Source: Deinococcus humi
GTDB lineage: Bacteria; Deinococcota; Deinococci; Deinococcales; Deinococcaceae
Length of the DNA stretch: 64,000 nucleotides
Reading direction: 5' to 3'
Assembly (NCBI RefSeq): GCF_014201875.1
Contig: NZ_JACHFL010000007.1
Span: 62,001-126,000, forward strand
Position numbers and translations under genes: made by a program. The notes under the pieces are model-generated. The model made no database searches. It was given only the letters and a program-made list of their open reading frames with translations, and was not told the origin of the DNA. Shown one piece after another: positions 9,382-17,951 of this stretch (its first letter is position 1; each line of letters begins with the position of its first letter).

Positions 9382-9423
9382 TAATTACCCAGCAATTATA
9401 GCGCTAAAAATTGGGGAGGACAA
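9382..9423 (-). promoter_or_regulatory. Promoter of the beta-helix lipoprotein gene with overlapping operator-like dyad
   Basis: On the minus strand, TTGTCC (9418-9423) and a perfect TATAAT (9395-9400) are separated by 17 nt. The dyad TAATT (9382-9386), 7-nt spacer, AATTA (9394-9398) overlaps the -10 element and runs into the likely start site, a typical repressor position. The divergent LacI-family gene begins 10 bp beyond the -35, so it is the natural candidate repressor. The elements are seen; binding is inferred. Confidence 0.6.
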
Positions 9424-9432
9424 CCCCGAACG

Positions 9433-10527
9433 TTGTCTTTCAAGGGAAGATGTGAGAAGGTTCAGGCAACTGTGGTTCAAGAGAAGAAAGTCCGAGCAAC
9501 CCTGAGCGACGTAGCTCAGCGAGCAGGCGTTTCCGCGATGACAGTCTCCAATGTCATCAACGGCAAGGCTGGCGTCCGCCCGAACACCCGTCAGCGGGTT
9601 CTTGAGGCCATTGAGGCGACCGGTTACCGGGTCAACGCAGTGGCCCGCGCTCTAGCGGGGGGACAGAGCCGGATGATCACCGTGTTTTCCCCACAATTCA
9701 ATCGGCCCTACGCCAGCGAGGTTATTCAGGGCGCAGCCCTGGCGGCTGAGGGCCTCAACTACGATCTGATCGTCATGATGTTGAGCGAGCAGGGCTTCTC
9801 AGACGTATCGGTCGTGACCCGCCTCGCGGCTGGGGCACTGCTGATTCAGCCGTCACACGTGAACCACTGGCAGCGTGCGGCTCTGCCAGTTCATGTGGTT
9901 AGTGTGGACGGCCCCGGAGAGTTGCAGCTCACAGTGGACAATTACGGCGGTGCCCGCCTGGCTATGGACTACCTGCTGAAGCTGGGCCACACCCGCATCG
10001 GCTTCATCAGCGGGCTGGAGTCTCCCGGGCGGCGGCCAGCCAGCCACCCGTTCCACCCGGGACAGCACGACCGTGACGACGCAGACGAGCGCCTGCGAGG
10101 GTACCGGGAGGGTATGGCAGCTGCGGGATTAGACGTGCCTCATGACTATGTTCAGCACAGCGACTACACCAAGCCGGGCGGAGAGCAGGCAACCGCACTG
10201 TTGCTGGGACTCACTCGCCCCCCCAGCGCGATCTTCGTGTCCGGCGACGCGATGGCCCTGGGCACCATACATGCTGCCCAGGACCGTGGGCTGCATATTC
10301 CCAGGGACCTCTCGGTGGTGGGATTTGACGACCTGCCCATTGCAGCCGCCTCCCGCCCCGGCCTGACGACGGTGCGTCAACCCCTGGCGCAGATTGGCGA
10401 GGTGGCGGTGCAGATCCTCGTGGCGCTGGCTGAGGGGCGAGAGCCTGCCGTGCCGCCACCGTTTGCAACTGAACTGATCGAGCGTGAGTCGACGGCCCCC
10501 CCTTGCAGTGAAGAACTGCGTCAGTGA
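9433..10527 (+). CDS. LacI-family transcriptional regulator
   Basis: This encodes a LacI-type repressor of up to 364 aa. The N-terminal HTH reads TLSDVAQRAGVSAMTVSNV, followed by the hinge helix (VNAVARALAGGQ) and a periplasmic-binding-protein-like effector domain with GHTRIGFISG and LSVVGFDDLPIAA. The start is uncertain. TTG at 9433 follows GGGGAGGA by 12 nt, whereas GTG at 9472 would put the HTH at the usual distance from the N-terminus and give 351 aa. Its divergent neighbour is a secreted beta-helix lipoprotein likely acting on a polysaccharide, so the effector is probably a sugar released from it. Confidence 0.88.
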   Translation: MSFKGRCEKVQATVVQEKKVRATLSDVAQRAGVSAMTVSNVINGKAGVRPNTRQRVLEAIEATGYRVNAVARALAGGQSRMITVFSPQFNRPYASEVIQGAALAAEGLNYDLIVMMLSEQGFSDVSVVTRLAAGALLIQPSHVNHWQRAALPVHVVSVDGPGELQLTVDNYGGARLAMDYLLKLGHTRIGFISGLESPGRRPASHPFHPGQHDRDDADERLRGYREGMAAAGLDVPHDYVQHSDYTKPGGEQATALLLGLTRPPSAIFVSGDAMALGTIHAAQDRGLHIPRDLSVVGFDDLPIAAASRPGLTTVRQPLAQIGEVAVQILVALAEGREPAVPPPFATELIERESTAPPCSEELRQ

Positions 10528-10911
10528 GCGTCCACCTGAGCTCTGCTGCCCATCACATGCCCACCTATAGTGTTCGGTCCGATGACGAGGCCAATTATTC
10601 CAGCCGAATCAAATAAGCACTTCACTGGTCCCGGTTTGTAGTTATTGTTGAGGTTGGGACATGGTGGGTTGAGCAGGCATGACTCCCTGTCATCCGTCTT
10701 CCTTTCGCCATATTCAGCGACGCTGTTTGAGGAGTGCTCCAAACCAGCCCTACGAACAGTCTCTTTACTCCATGCTGTGCCCCATGTGAAGCCACCTCTA
10801 TGCAGGCAGGAGCGATCGACACGCTATTGCCGCGTTCTAGGATTTAGAGAGATCAGCAGCGAGTGGATCAGACCCAATGACATGGGGGCGCGCAATGAGC
10901 ACCTCAAACCA
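10528..10911. other. Intergenic region without recognisable gene
   Basis: This 384-base stretch lies downstream of the LacI gene and beyond the hairpin that follows the small secreted protein encoded opposite. Short frames occur on both strands, but none has a family motif or a supported start. No repeat was noticed. Confidence 0.45.
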
Positions 10912-10947
10912 GAACGCTCGTCTCTGATAAATCAGGGACGAGCGTTC
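10912..10947 (-). terminator. Long hairpin downstream of the small secreted protein gene
   Basis: GAACGCTCGTCTCTGA (10912-10927) pairs with TCAGGGACGAGCGTTC (10932-10947), 16 bp with one G-T wobble and a 4-nt loop. It starts 17 bp past the stop codon of the minus-strand gene at 10964-11254. The following T-tract on that strand is weak (TGGTTTG), so it may act as a terminator or an mRNA-stabilising end. Confidence 0.55.
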
Positions 10948-10963
10948 AAAAACACGGGCGCCG

Positions 10964-11254
10964 TTAGGGGCGGGTGTTGTTATGGGGTTCAACCCGCACT
11001 GGGGTAACAGTTTTGCGGTTAAGTCCGGCCAGACCTGCCAGTCCGATCAACCCCAACAAGCCCCACGGAAACTCGCGGGTATCGGCACGACCATTGTTGT
11101 TGGTATCGACAACGCCATCATTGTTAGGATCAAGCGGCTGGGTGGTCGTATCCGTAATGGTGGTATCCGTAGAGGTGGTATCCGTGGTCGTGTCCTGTGC
11201 CAGAGCCAATGATGAAACAGAGAGAAGCAGTGAGAGAAGCAGAGCTTTTTTCAT
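10964..11254 (-). CDS. Small secreted Thr/Asp-rich protein with WGxxGxxG-type C-terminus
   Basis: This is a 96-aa exported protein. A cleavable signal peptide (MKKALLLSLLLSVSSLALAQ) is followed by a Thr/Asp low-complexity tract (about 20-40, repeats of DTTT and DTTS). Next comes an acidic segment DPNNDGVVDTNNNGRADT that resembles calcium-binding loops, then WGLLGLIGLAGLAGLN, a short WG..G..G..G hydrophobic helix known from small envelope proteins, and a basic tail. AAGGTGG precedes the ATG at a suitable distance. It is probably tethered to the membrane by its C-terminal helix. No operon partner is evident and the function is unknown. Confidence 0.75.
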   Translation of the reverse strand: MKKALLLSLLLSVSSLALAQDTTTDTTSTDTTITDTTTQPLDPNNDGVVDTNNNGRADTREFPWGLLGLIGLAGLAGLNRKTVTPVRVEPHNNTRP

Positions 11255-12009
11255 AGGGAACCACCTTGTTGAATTCGCATGCCGATCATCGGATTTGACT
11301 TCTTTATTGTCTAACCCGTTGTCTTCTGCGGGTGCTGGAAAGTTAAACGACGGGAGCGTCGCGATTATGCGATTTGATACAATGAATGTTCATGAAGCAC
11401 TTTTACTGAGTCTAAATCCATGGCGCGACGATTGGGTTTTTCTAAAGATAGTACAGTTGACCAAGCTTCAACTTGCATTTTTATTAGCACTGCCTCTGGC
11501 CGCTTGACGTTAACGAAGAAAAAGAAGCGAGCAGAGCCTGGTATTCATACAGTTAAGCTAAGGTAGCTACGTCGATAAAAAAAGTAGACCTCGGGAAGAC
11601 AGGCGATTAGAAAGTAAGGTCGACCGGCACACGGTTTCACAACGCATCTTGAATCCGGAGTGTGGCTGACAACGAGGGTGATGGGCAGCGAGGGTAGTGG
11701 AAATTCATGACAAAGAGGATCGACGAATCCACGCCTGCGGAGTCATTGCCGAACGGCATATTGACTCGGTGAAAAGCCTTGGTGGAGGGTAGGAAGTCAA
11801 AAATTAAAGCCGATTCATTGAGTGAAGGAGAGGTGGCCACATGGGAGCCTTACCCCCACACCTGAGGCCTCCGCCGGGATGAGGTGGCCATTGCCACTAC
11901 ACTGCATGGGGCTCATTCATCAACTCCTCGGCTGGCTGAAGGGATGATTGGGCGCCGAACATGCTCAGTACGCCTCCCTCTTCAAAAGTGCCAGGCAAGG
12001 AAGTCCCTG
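11255..12009. other. Partly AT-rich intergenic region
   Basis: About 755 bases lie between the small secreted gene and the M42 peptidase. The part from roughly 11270 to 11640 is visibly AT-richer than the flanks and holds only short frames without motifs. The frame upstream of the peptidase (11884-12009) is open, but the better start is at 12010. I see no gene here; the AT-rich block may be foreign or decayed DNA. Confidence 0.45.
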
Positions 12010-13134
12010 ATGAACGAACCCATCCACCAAGGTTCCACTCTTACGTCTGTGATCAACCATCTGCGTACTCTGGTGGAGGCCACCGGACCCAGTGGGTCTG
12101 AGGAAGACGTTGTCCAGCTGGTGGTCAACGCCGTCCGCCCCCACGCGGACACGCTCGATGTAGACGCTTTCGGCAATGTGGTTGTCGTACGCCGCGCCGC
12201 GCACGACGATGCACGCCGCTGCATCATCTCGGCACATATGGACGAGGTGGGCTTCCGGGTCTATAAGATCGGCGCCGACGGTTTCTTGCGCCTGGAGAAA
12301 CTCGGTGGCTTTGATGACCGTATTCTCCTGGCGCAGCGTGTGTGGATTCGCACCGACAGCGGCGAGCGTCTGCTGGGCATCATCGGCAGCAAGAGTGCTC
12401 ACCTGCTGGGTGACAATGACCGCTCGAGCATCGTCCCTTACGCCCACCTCTACGTGGACATCGGCGCGCGGAGTCGGGAGGAGGTGATCAGCATGGGTGT
12501 GGCCATTGGTGATCCTGTAGGCTTCGTTGGCAGTCTTACCGAATTGGGCCACCAGACTGGCCGCTACACCGCACACGCCCTCGATGACCGGGCCGGCTGC
12601 GCCGTGCTGCTGACTCTGCTTGAACGATACGAGGACACGCCCCCACCCGTCACGTTGATCCTGGTGTTCTCGGTGCAAGAGGAAATTGGCCTGCGCGGCG
12701 TGCAGGCGCTGGCCCGCCATCTTCAGAGCGACGTTGCGCTGGCCCTGGACATGACGGCTGCCGACGATACGCCAGAGTTTTCCAGCCCACACCTGCAACT
12801 GGGCGCTGGACCCACCATCAAAATCATGGACTCCTCGACTCAAGCGCATCCAGCCATTCGCCGGGGCCTGCTCGCTGCAGCTGAGAAACGGGGGGTGCCG
12901 GTGCAGCGCGAAGTGCTTAAGGGCATCGGTACCGACGCCGGCGCTTTGCAATACCTTGGGCAGGGGGTGCCGACTGGCGCCGTGTCGGTGGTCAACCGCT
13001 ACACGCATAGTCCTGTCGAGGTGCTTGACAGCCGCGATCTTGTGGGAGCTGTGAGCCTTCTGGAAGGGTTCTTACAGGATCTTGGCAACCTAGAACTGGG
13101 GTTCACGTCGTTGGACGAGAAACCGTCAGCTTGA
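12010..13134 (+). CDS. M42-family zinc aminopeptidase
   Basis: This 374-aa enzyme belongs to the M42 glutamyl/tetrahedral aminopeptidase family (FrvX/YsdC-like), which trims peptides in the cytoplasm using two metals. Visible metal and catalytic motifs are SAHMDEVGF (His/Asp near 75-77), HALDDRAGCA (Asp near 192), VQEEIGLRG (Glu-Glu near 224-225), ALDMTAADD and the late His in YTHSPVE (near 332). The start at 12010 has AAGGAAG 6 nt upstream; the longer frame from 11884 adds a tail with no family similarity. The length fits the family (about 340-375). The gene appears monocistronic, with a strong hairpin just downstream. Confidence 0.9.
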   Translation: MNEPIHQGSTLTSVINHLRTLVEATGPSGSEEDVVQLVVNAVRPHADTLDVDAFGNVVVVRRAAHDDARRCIISAHMDEVGFRVYKIGADGFLRLEKLGGFDDRILLAQRVWIRTDSGERLLGIIGSKSAHLLGDNDRSSIVPYAHLYVDIGARSREEVISMGVAIGDPVGFVGSLTELGHQTGRYTAHALDDRAGCAVLLTLLERYEDTPPPVTLILVFSVQEEIGLRGVQALARHLQSDVALALDMTAADDTPEFSSPHLQLGAGPTIKIMDSSTQAHPAIRRGLLAAAEKRGVPVQREVLKGIGTDAGALQYLGQGVPTGAVSVVNRYTHSPVEVLDSRDLVGAVSLLEGFLQDLGNLELGFTSLDEKPSA

Positions 13135-13167
13135 GCCCCCGCTTCTGTCACTTCGCGAAGCCAATGA

Positions 13168-13208
13168 AAGGCTGAGCGTGGCGCCACAACTGCGCCATGC
13201 TCAGCCTT
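13168..13208 (+). terminator. Strong hairpin after the M42 peptidase gene
   Basis: AAGGCTGAGC-G-TGGCGC (13168-13184) pairs with GCGCCA-T-GCTCAGCCTT (13192-13208) around a 7-nt loop, a 17-bp stem with one G-T wobble. It lies 34 bp past the peptidase stop and also faces the dead gene transcribed toward it from the other side. No strong T-tract follows on either strand. Confidence 0.6.
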
Positions 13209-13260
13209 CCTCAGGCGAATGGTAACTCCTCAGGCCCGCCTTAATCCTGTACGGCTGGCC

Positions 13261-13890
13261 CTAGCTGTCATCGCAATTGCAGGTAGAGGTCACTTCAGAC
13301 AGCAGATTGTTGACGTCAAAAGCGTGGAGAACCACTCCAAGATTTCTCGACGTTGCCTCACCGCTCGGCAGGATGAAGTTGTCGCGGTATGGACCATCCA
13401 CTACTGGTTATGCAGTGAAGAGCTTTCCAGCGATAATCAGGGTAGCGGGCTTAAAAAAGTCCAGCTGGCTCTTCTGCTTCTCCAGATTGACGGGGATCTT
13501 GTCAGACTGATAGGCCACCTGTCACTGTTCCTCCTCATCCTCCACCGCAAACAAACTGTGAGAGCACACCCGGAAGCTCAGCTTGCCAGCAAGTGTCTTG
13601 GTCATGCTGTCCACCCGTGCGTCGGTCAGAGGCTCGCCTTCCGGATTGGACAGATACGCCTCGCAGCGTATTTTCTCGAAGAGCGTTGCCAGGACGATCC
13701 TGTCAACTTCCGGGGTATTTGACCCCAGGATCACGTCTTCGTTGCAGGCTTCGAGTACGTAATTGCCGACAACTGACCCGCTCTCATTGATGTCCACGGC
13801 CTCACTGAGGGTGGGAACGACTGGCTTTCCTGAGCCAGTCAATACCGAGGTTAAGAGGGCCAGAGTCGAGGTGCATATCCTTTGTAGCAT
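13261..13890 (-). pseudogene. Secreted protein gene interrupted by two in-frame stops
   Basis: The minus frame from ATG 13890 begins with a plausible signal peptide (MLQRICTSTLALLTSVLTGS) and runs to a TGA at 13522-13524. The same frame then continues without shift through QVAYQSDKIPVNLEKQKSQL to a TAA at 13408-13410, and onward (PVVDGPYRDNFILPSGEA) to a TAG at 13261-13263. The protein-like composition across both stops suggests one original gene of about 208 codons with two nonsense changes. I do not recognise the family. Recent decay is likely, since no frameshift is needed to join the parts. Confidence 0.6.
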
Positions 13891-14039
13891 TACTTCAAGG
13901 CAGGCTATACACAACGACGCATGCACCATAGTTCTTAACGCCGGCTCTGTCTTTACGAGAACAAACCAACGGTGGCGGCGTAGACCCGAAAGCTCGAGCA
14001 GAAGCGAGCAGATATGACCTAGATTGAAGGCATCACCCG

Positions 14040-14933
14040 TCAACCCTCTCTTTCCAGCGCCCGATTCGCCAGATCGCGAAACTTCTGCAACTCCTTGCTC
14101 TTGGGAAAGGCATCAAGTGCGCGTCCAGTGATCTGAAGCGTTTTGGTGTACCAGCCTGCCTGCGTCCACGCCTCAAAGGCCTCCTGACGGTACAGGTAAT
14201 AAATGGTGGGGACGCCCAGATTGACGGCACGGTCAAACTGCTGTGCTGCCGTCTCAGCGTCCCCCAGGCGCAGTGTGGCCTTGGCCAGCCCCCACCAGGC
14301 ATAGGGATCGCTGGGCCGTCCCTTGACATCTTGCTCGCCGCGCATCTGGGCGTTCCGCCAGTTGGCGGTGGCGTTGAAGTTGTCGCCCATCGCAGCCTGA
14401 ACCTCGCCCTCTCTGGCAGGTGGGTAAGCCACCAGATACTCACCGTTGTAGAAGTTCCACAGGTCGGTCATCTCAGCGTTGCTCAGGCGCAGCGATGGGC
14501 CGCGCAGGGGATCGCTCAGAAGAAACGACCCACTGCTGTAGCCGTAGACGGTACGAAAATGAGCCACATTGCTGCCAGATTTGAGCCGCTGTTGCACCAC
14601 CACCGGAAAACCCCGCGAGACCAGCTCGCGCAGGACTTCGGCATCTCCAGCATAACGAATGACGCTCCGGAGGCCGAACCTCCCAAGATAGGCTGCAAGT
14701 TCCAGGCTGCTGACCTGCGGGTCGCCAGGATAATCCTTCATGGCGGCTTCCGCTGCAGCCTGTGTCACTCGGGTGCCGTGGTACCCCAGGACCGTCAGGG
14801 CAGTGACGGGCGCGCAGTTGTCTGGCCCCTGATATTCATGGCGAATATTCTTGAGCGTCATGCTGCTTGGTGCGGCGGCGGCACTGGCAGTCAAGGTCAG
14901 GCCCATCAGCAGCAGGCGAAAGGTGGGGGACAT
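14040..14933 (-). CDS. Secreted C39-like cysteine peptidase with TPR-like tail
   Basis: The 297-aa exported protein has a signal peptide (about 1-21) and a papain-like C39 domain. The oxyanion Gln35 and catalytic Cys40 lie in EYQGPDNCAPVTAL, the catalytic His125 in AHFRTVYGY and the Asp141 in LLSDPLRGPS. The C-terminal part (about 200-295) is helical with TPR-like spacing (DPYAWWGLAKATLRLGDAE). Stand-alone C39-like proteins with TPR tails occur in Gram-positive-related bacteria and are not tied to bacteriocin export, as no ABC transporter is attached or adjacent. The substrate is unknown. No clear Shine-Dalgarno precedes the ATG. Confidence 0.82.
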   Translation of the reverse strand: MSPTFRLLLMGLTLTASAAAAPSSMTLKNIRHEYQGPDNCAPVTALTVLGYHGTRVTQAAAEAAMKDYPGDPQVSSLELAAYLGRFGLRSVIRYAGDAEVLRELVSRGFPVVVQQRLKSGSNVAHFRTVYGYSSGSFLLSDPLRGPSLRLSNAEMTDLWNFYNGEYLVAYPPAREGEVQAAMGDNFNATANWRNAQMRGEQDVKGRPSDPYAWWGLAKATLRLGDAETAAQQFDRAVNLGVPTIYYLYRQEAFEAWTQAGWYTKTLQITGRALDAFPKSKELQKFRDLANRALEREG

Positions 14934-15049
14934 AAATCATTGTGTCTGAAAGTCGTGTCAGAGAGATGTTCTGGCCCACCAGTCGGCTTTATTTGATATT
15001 GAGCAATACTGCCGGATTCGCCGAACCGCCGCCGGCTTCCATGACATAA

Positions 15050-15083
15050 GCGTGGGCCAGGAGTTCACCCTCCCGGCCCACGC
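15050..15083 (-). terminator. Hairpin after the dienelactone hydrolase gene
   Basis: GCGTGGGCC (15050-15058) and GGCCCACGC (15075-15083) form a perfect 9-bp stem located 15 bp past the hydrolase stop on the minus strand, followed by TTATGTC. It probably terminates the hydrolase transcript before the C39-like gene. Confidence 0.6.
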
Positions 15084-15098
15084 TTCAGGCAAGCGGCA

Positions 15099-16040
15099 CT
15101 ACGTTTTCAGGTACTTGTCAAACCAGGCCAACGTCTGTGCCCAGGCGTCGTCTGCCGCCGTCTTGACGTAGTTCTGGCCGGTGTCGTTGTTGAATGCGTG
15201 TCCTGCCCCATCGTAGATCTTGATCTGGTACGTCGTCCCAGCTGCCTTGAGTGCCGTTTCCAGCGGCGGAATCCCGGCATTGATGCGGGTGTCATTGCCG
15301 CCATAAATTCCCAGCACCGCCGCCTTGATGGCCGGCACTTTTGCCGCGTCGGGCGCGGGCCCGTAGAAGGGAACAGCGGCTGCCAGTTCAGGTGCTTCGG
15401 TGGACAGCCGCCAGGTCAGACCGCCACCGAAGCAGAAGCCCACTGCGCCAATCTTCTGCACGCCGGGTTGCGTCTTGAGAACAGCCAACGCCGCCTGGAG
15501 ATTGGCAATGTGTTCGTCGCCAGAGGTCTGCGCCAGATAGCTGGAAACCTGTGCGGTGTCGATGTACTGCTGGGTACCGCCGATTTTAGAGACCAGATCG
15601 GGGGCCATCGCGATGTAGCCTGCCTTCGCCAGACGGCGCGCGATGTCCTGAATGTGCGGTTGCAGCCCCTTGTTCTCGTGAATAACCAGGACACCAGGGG
15701 CGGGTGCGTTGCCAGCCGGACGGGCCAGATACGCCAGATTGGTAAAGCCGTTGGCCTCGTAAGTCACGGGCTTCGCCGCAATGGCCGGGTCACGCGGATC
15801 AACCATGCCGGCGCCCTTGGCCGGATCCGGTTGAGGTGGAGCCGTCTGGGCCTGTGCCAGTTCGGCGGCACTGATCCCGGCGATCCCCAGCGAGGTGAGC
15901 AACACGCGCGCGCCTACGACACCGCCGCCCAGCAGGGTCATACGACGCAGGAATTCACGGCGTTGCAACTCGCCCTCGTGGTAATCCTCGGCAAATTCTT
16001 CAACAACGTACCGGAACAGATCTTGACGGTCTTCAGCCAT
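15099..16040 (-). CDS. Exported dienelactone hydrolase family protein
   Basis: This 313-aa alpha/beta hydrolase carries a Tat-like N-terminus (RREFLRRM, residues 28-35, then a long hydrophobic run), suggesting export after cytoplasmic folding. The dienelactone hydrolase signatures are IHENKGL (Glu121), GAVGFCFGGG (nucleophile Cys202), YGGNDTRI (Asp249) and GAGHAF (His280). Family members open dienelactones or act as broad esterases; the true substrate is unknown. The ATG at 16040 has AGGAGG 8 nt upstream, which favours it over a TTG at 16061. It forms its own transcription unit with a hairpin downstream. Confidence 0.88.
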   Translation of the reverse strand: MAEDRQDLFRYVVEEFAEDYHEGELQRREFLRRMTLLGGGVVGARVLLTSLGIAGISAAELAQAQTAPPQPDPAKGAGMVDPRDPAIAAKPVTYEANGFTNLAYLARPAGNAPAPGVLVIHENKGLQPHIQDIARRLAKAGYIAMAPDLVSKIGGTQQYIDTAQVSSYLAQTSGDEHIANLQAALAVLKTQPGVQKIGAVGFCFGGGLTWRLSTEAPELAAAVPFYGPAPDAAKVPAIKAAVLGIYGGNDTRINAGIPPLETALKAAGTTYQIKIYDGAGHAFNNDTGQNYVKTAADDAWAQTLAWFDKYLKT

Positions 16041-16768
16041 ACGCACAACCTCCTGACACAAGGGCGAGCCGCAGCTCTAGGCGGGAAAGGACGACATGCC
16101 AAACCGGAAGAACAACGAGGTGGGTTATAAAGCAATGATGTTAAACGTTCTGTCTAGGAATACTACACCGAGCGAGGTTTGATCTGTGTCATGGCACTCA
16201 GGGCGGCAAACAGCCAGGGCAATCTGCACGGCGCCCGGAGTGACCCTCAATGCCAGAAGCGTGAGCGCAAAGTCAGAGTGCGACTACAGGTTTACCTTGC
16301 TGTCTACGGATGGCAGAACGCGCAGCTACCCCTGAGCCAGTGCGCCTAGGCGCCGGATCAGCGAATAGCGGACAGGCCCGGAAAAGCCCCATTCCCACTA
16401 CCATGGGGCAGCAGGGGATTATCGAGACCTGACCGCAGTGAAGGCACAGGCTCACGGCAGTTTTTCCATCGTTCTGTCTCCCACAGGACAGCGAAGACGC
16501 GAAACCAGCTGGGGAGACTGCGGCGCAGGGATGGAACAGACAACGCAGGGCTTCAGATCGCGAGAAGGACAATCAGACATTGTCCCCTGACCGCTGGCTG
16601 CCAGAAGGCATAAGGTAGGGTCCCATCCTTCGCTATTCAGTGCTCTGATGACTGCAAGTCAACACGCCCCATCAGCTCCAGGGGAGGGGACCAGAGTTCC
16701 CACATCTTCCACTGGACCGGAGAAGCCCTTAGGCATGCCCTCCAGCAGCACCTTCGCGATCAGTCTAA
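16041..16768. other. Intergenic region without recognisable gene
   Basis: About 728 bases separate the dienelactone hydrolase from the SDR pseudogene. Overlapping short frames exist on both strands (for example 16273-16572 minus), but they have no motif, signal peptide or ribosome site. This may be decayed coding DNA next to the broken SDR. Confidence 0.45.
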
Positions 16769-17628
16769 TTAGGCGGTCAGTTCACCGCCCGTGATGGCAT
16801 AGATGGCTCCGGTGGTGTAGCTGCTGTCTGCCGAGGCCAGCAGAACATAGGTTGCAGCCAGATCGGCGGGCTGACCTGGGCGGCCCAATGGCGTGTCCTG
16901 GCCGAATTGCGGCGCGGAGTCCGCATCCTCCTGCACCACCAGCGGCGTCCAGATCGGCCCCGGAGCCACTGAGTTGACGCGGATGCCCTGCTCGGCCAGC
17001 AGTTTCGCCAGGCCCTTGGTCAGCGTGACCACCGCGCCCTTGGTAGAAGCTTAGGCCAGGATGTCTGGCGAGGGTTGATACGCCTGCACCGACGACGTGT
17101 TGATGATGGTGGCGCCCGGTTTCATGTGGGGCAGCGCCGCCTGGCACAGGTAGAAAATGGCATAGACATTCGTGCGGTAGTGGCGCTCCAGTTCCTCGGG
17201 CGTAACGTCGGCCAGTTCCTTGAAATTGTTCTGATACGCGGCATTGTTGACCAGTACGTCCAGTACGCCAAACTCATCTACCGTGCGTTGCACCAACATT
17301 TTGCAGTGGGCTGGATCACCGATATCTCCGGCCAGGATCAGCACGCGCCGCCCTGCTTCACGGACGAGGCGGGCAGTATCCTCGGCGTCATTGTCCTCGT
17401 TGAGGTACGAGACCACCACGTCGGCCCCTTCCCGGGCAGAGGCCAGAGCGACTGCCTTGCCAATGCCGCTATCGGCCCCAGTAATCAGCGCCGCCTGACC
17501 CTCCAGCTTGCCGCTGCCCTTGTTAGAGGTTTCACCGTGGTCAGCGGCGGGTTCGAGCCTGGCCTCGGTCCCGGGATTTTTCTGGTGCTTCGGGGAAATA
17601 GAAGGGGCGGGCGTACGCGGATCGTCAT
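16769..17628 (-). pseudogene. Short-chain dehydrogenase (SDR) with stop at the catalytic tyrosine
   Basis: The frame encodes a classical SDR of the family that begins with a Pro-rich tail and PGTEA...HGETS. The cofactor motif is TGADSGIG, followed by the NNAA motif (LVNNAAYQNN) and the Ser in NTSSVQAY. At the expected YASTK catalytic motif the sequence reads A-stop-ASTKGAVV: a TAA at 17051-17053 replaces the catalytic Tyr codon. The frame continues normally to ITGGELTA at 16769. The ATG at 17628 leads into the wrong frame; a single missing base just after it would restore the start of the family. Two independent lesions therefore inactivate the gene unless there is readthrough or a sequence error. 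Confidence 0.85.
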
Positions 17629-17951
17629 TCTAGGACATGCCAGCTATTTCTCATTGCCGTGGAGGTCTGAAAGTTGAGAATTAGACCAAAGCAGGGAGAG
17701 TCAAAAATGGGTGAATGGCCTTCTGAAGTTAGCTCAGGCAGACACATGTCGAGCAACTCCACAGCGCGTTTGTTTTGCTCCCGAATGTCAAGACGCAAGG
17801 CTGCGCAACTCAGCTGTTGCTGATCTCTGCGCAATGGGAGCTGAGCGCTCTCAATCTTCCCCGCGTTCGCGGGGGCATGTCAGACACACGATCATCGGGG
17901 ATGCAGCCCGGCGTCATCCTCCAATCATCCCGTCTCTGGCACCCTGGAGGC
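17629..17951. other. Intergenic region without recognisable gene
   Basis: This 323-base stretch between the divergent SDR pseudogene and the YbjN gene holds no supported gene. A frame upstream of the YbjN start is open but lacks protein-like composition, so it is treated as leader. Confidence 0.45.

Noticed and set aside
15040..15050. Half of a radiation/desiccation response motif (TTATGTCA on the minus strand)
   Set aside because: Only a half-site, located downstream of a gene next to its terminator rather than in a promoter.
16273..16572. Minus-strand 99-codon frame in the gap before the SDR
   Set aside because: No motif, no signal peptide and composition like non-coding flanks.
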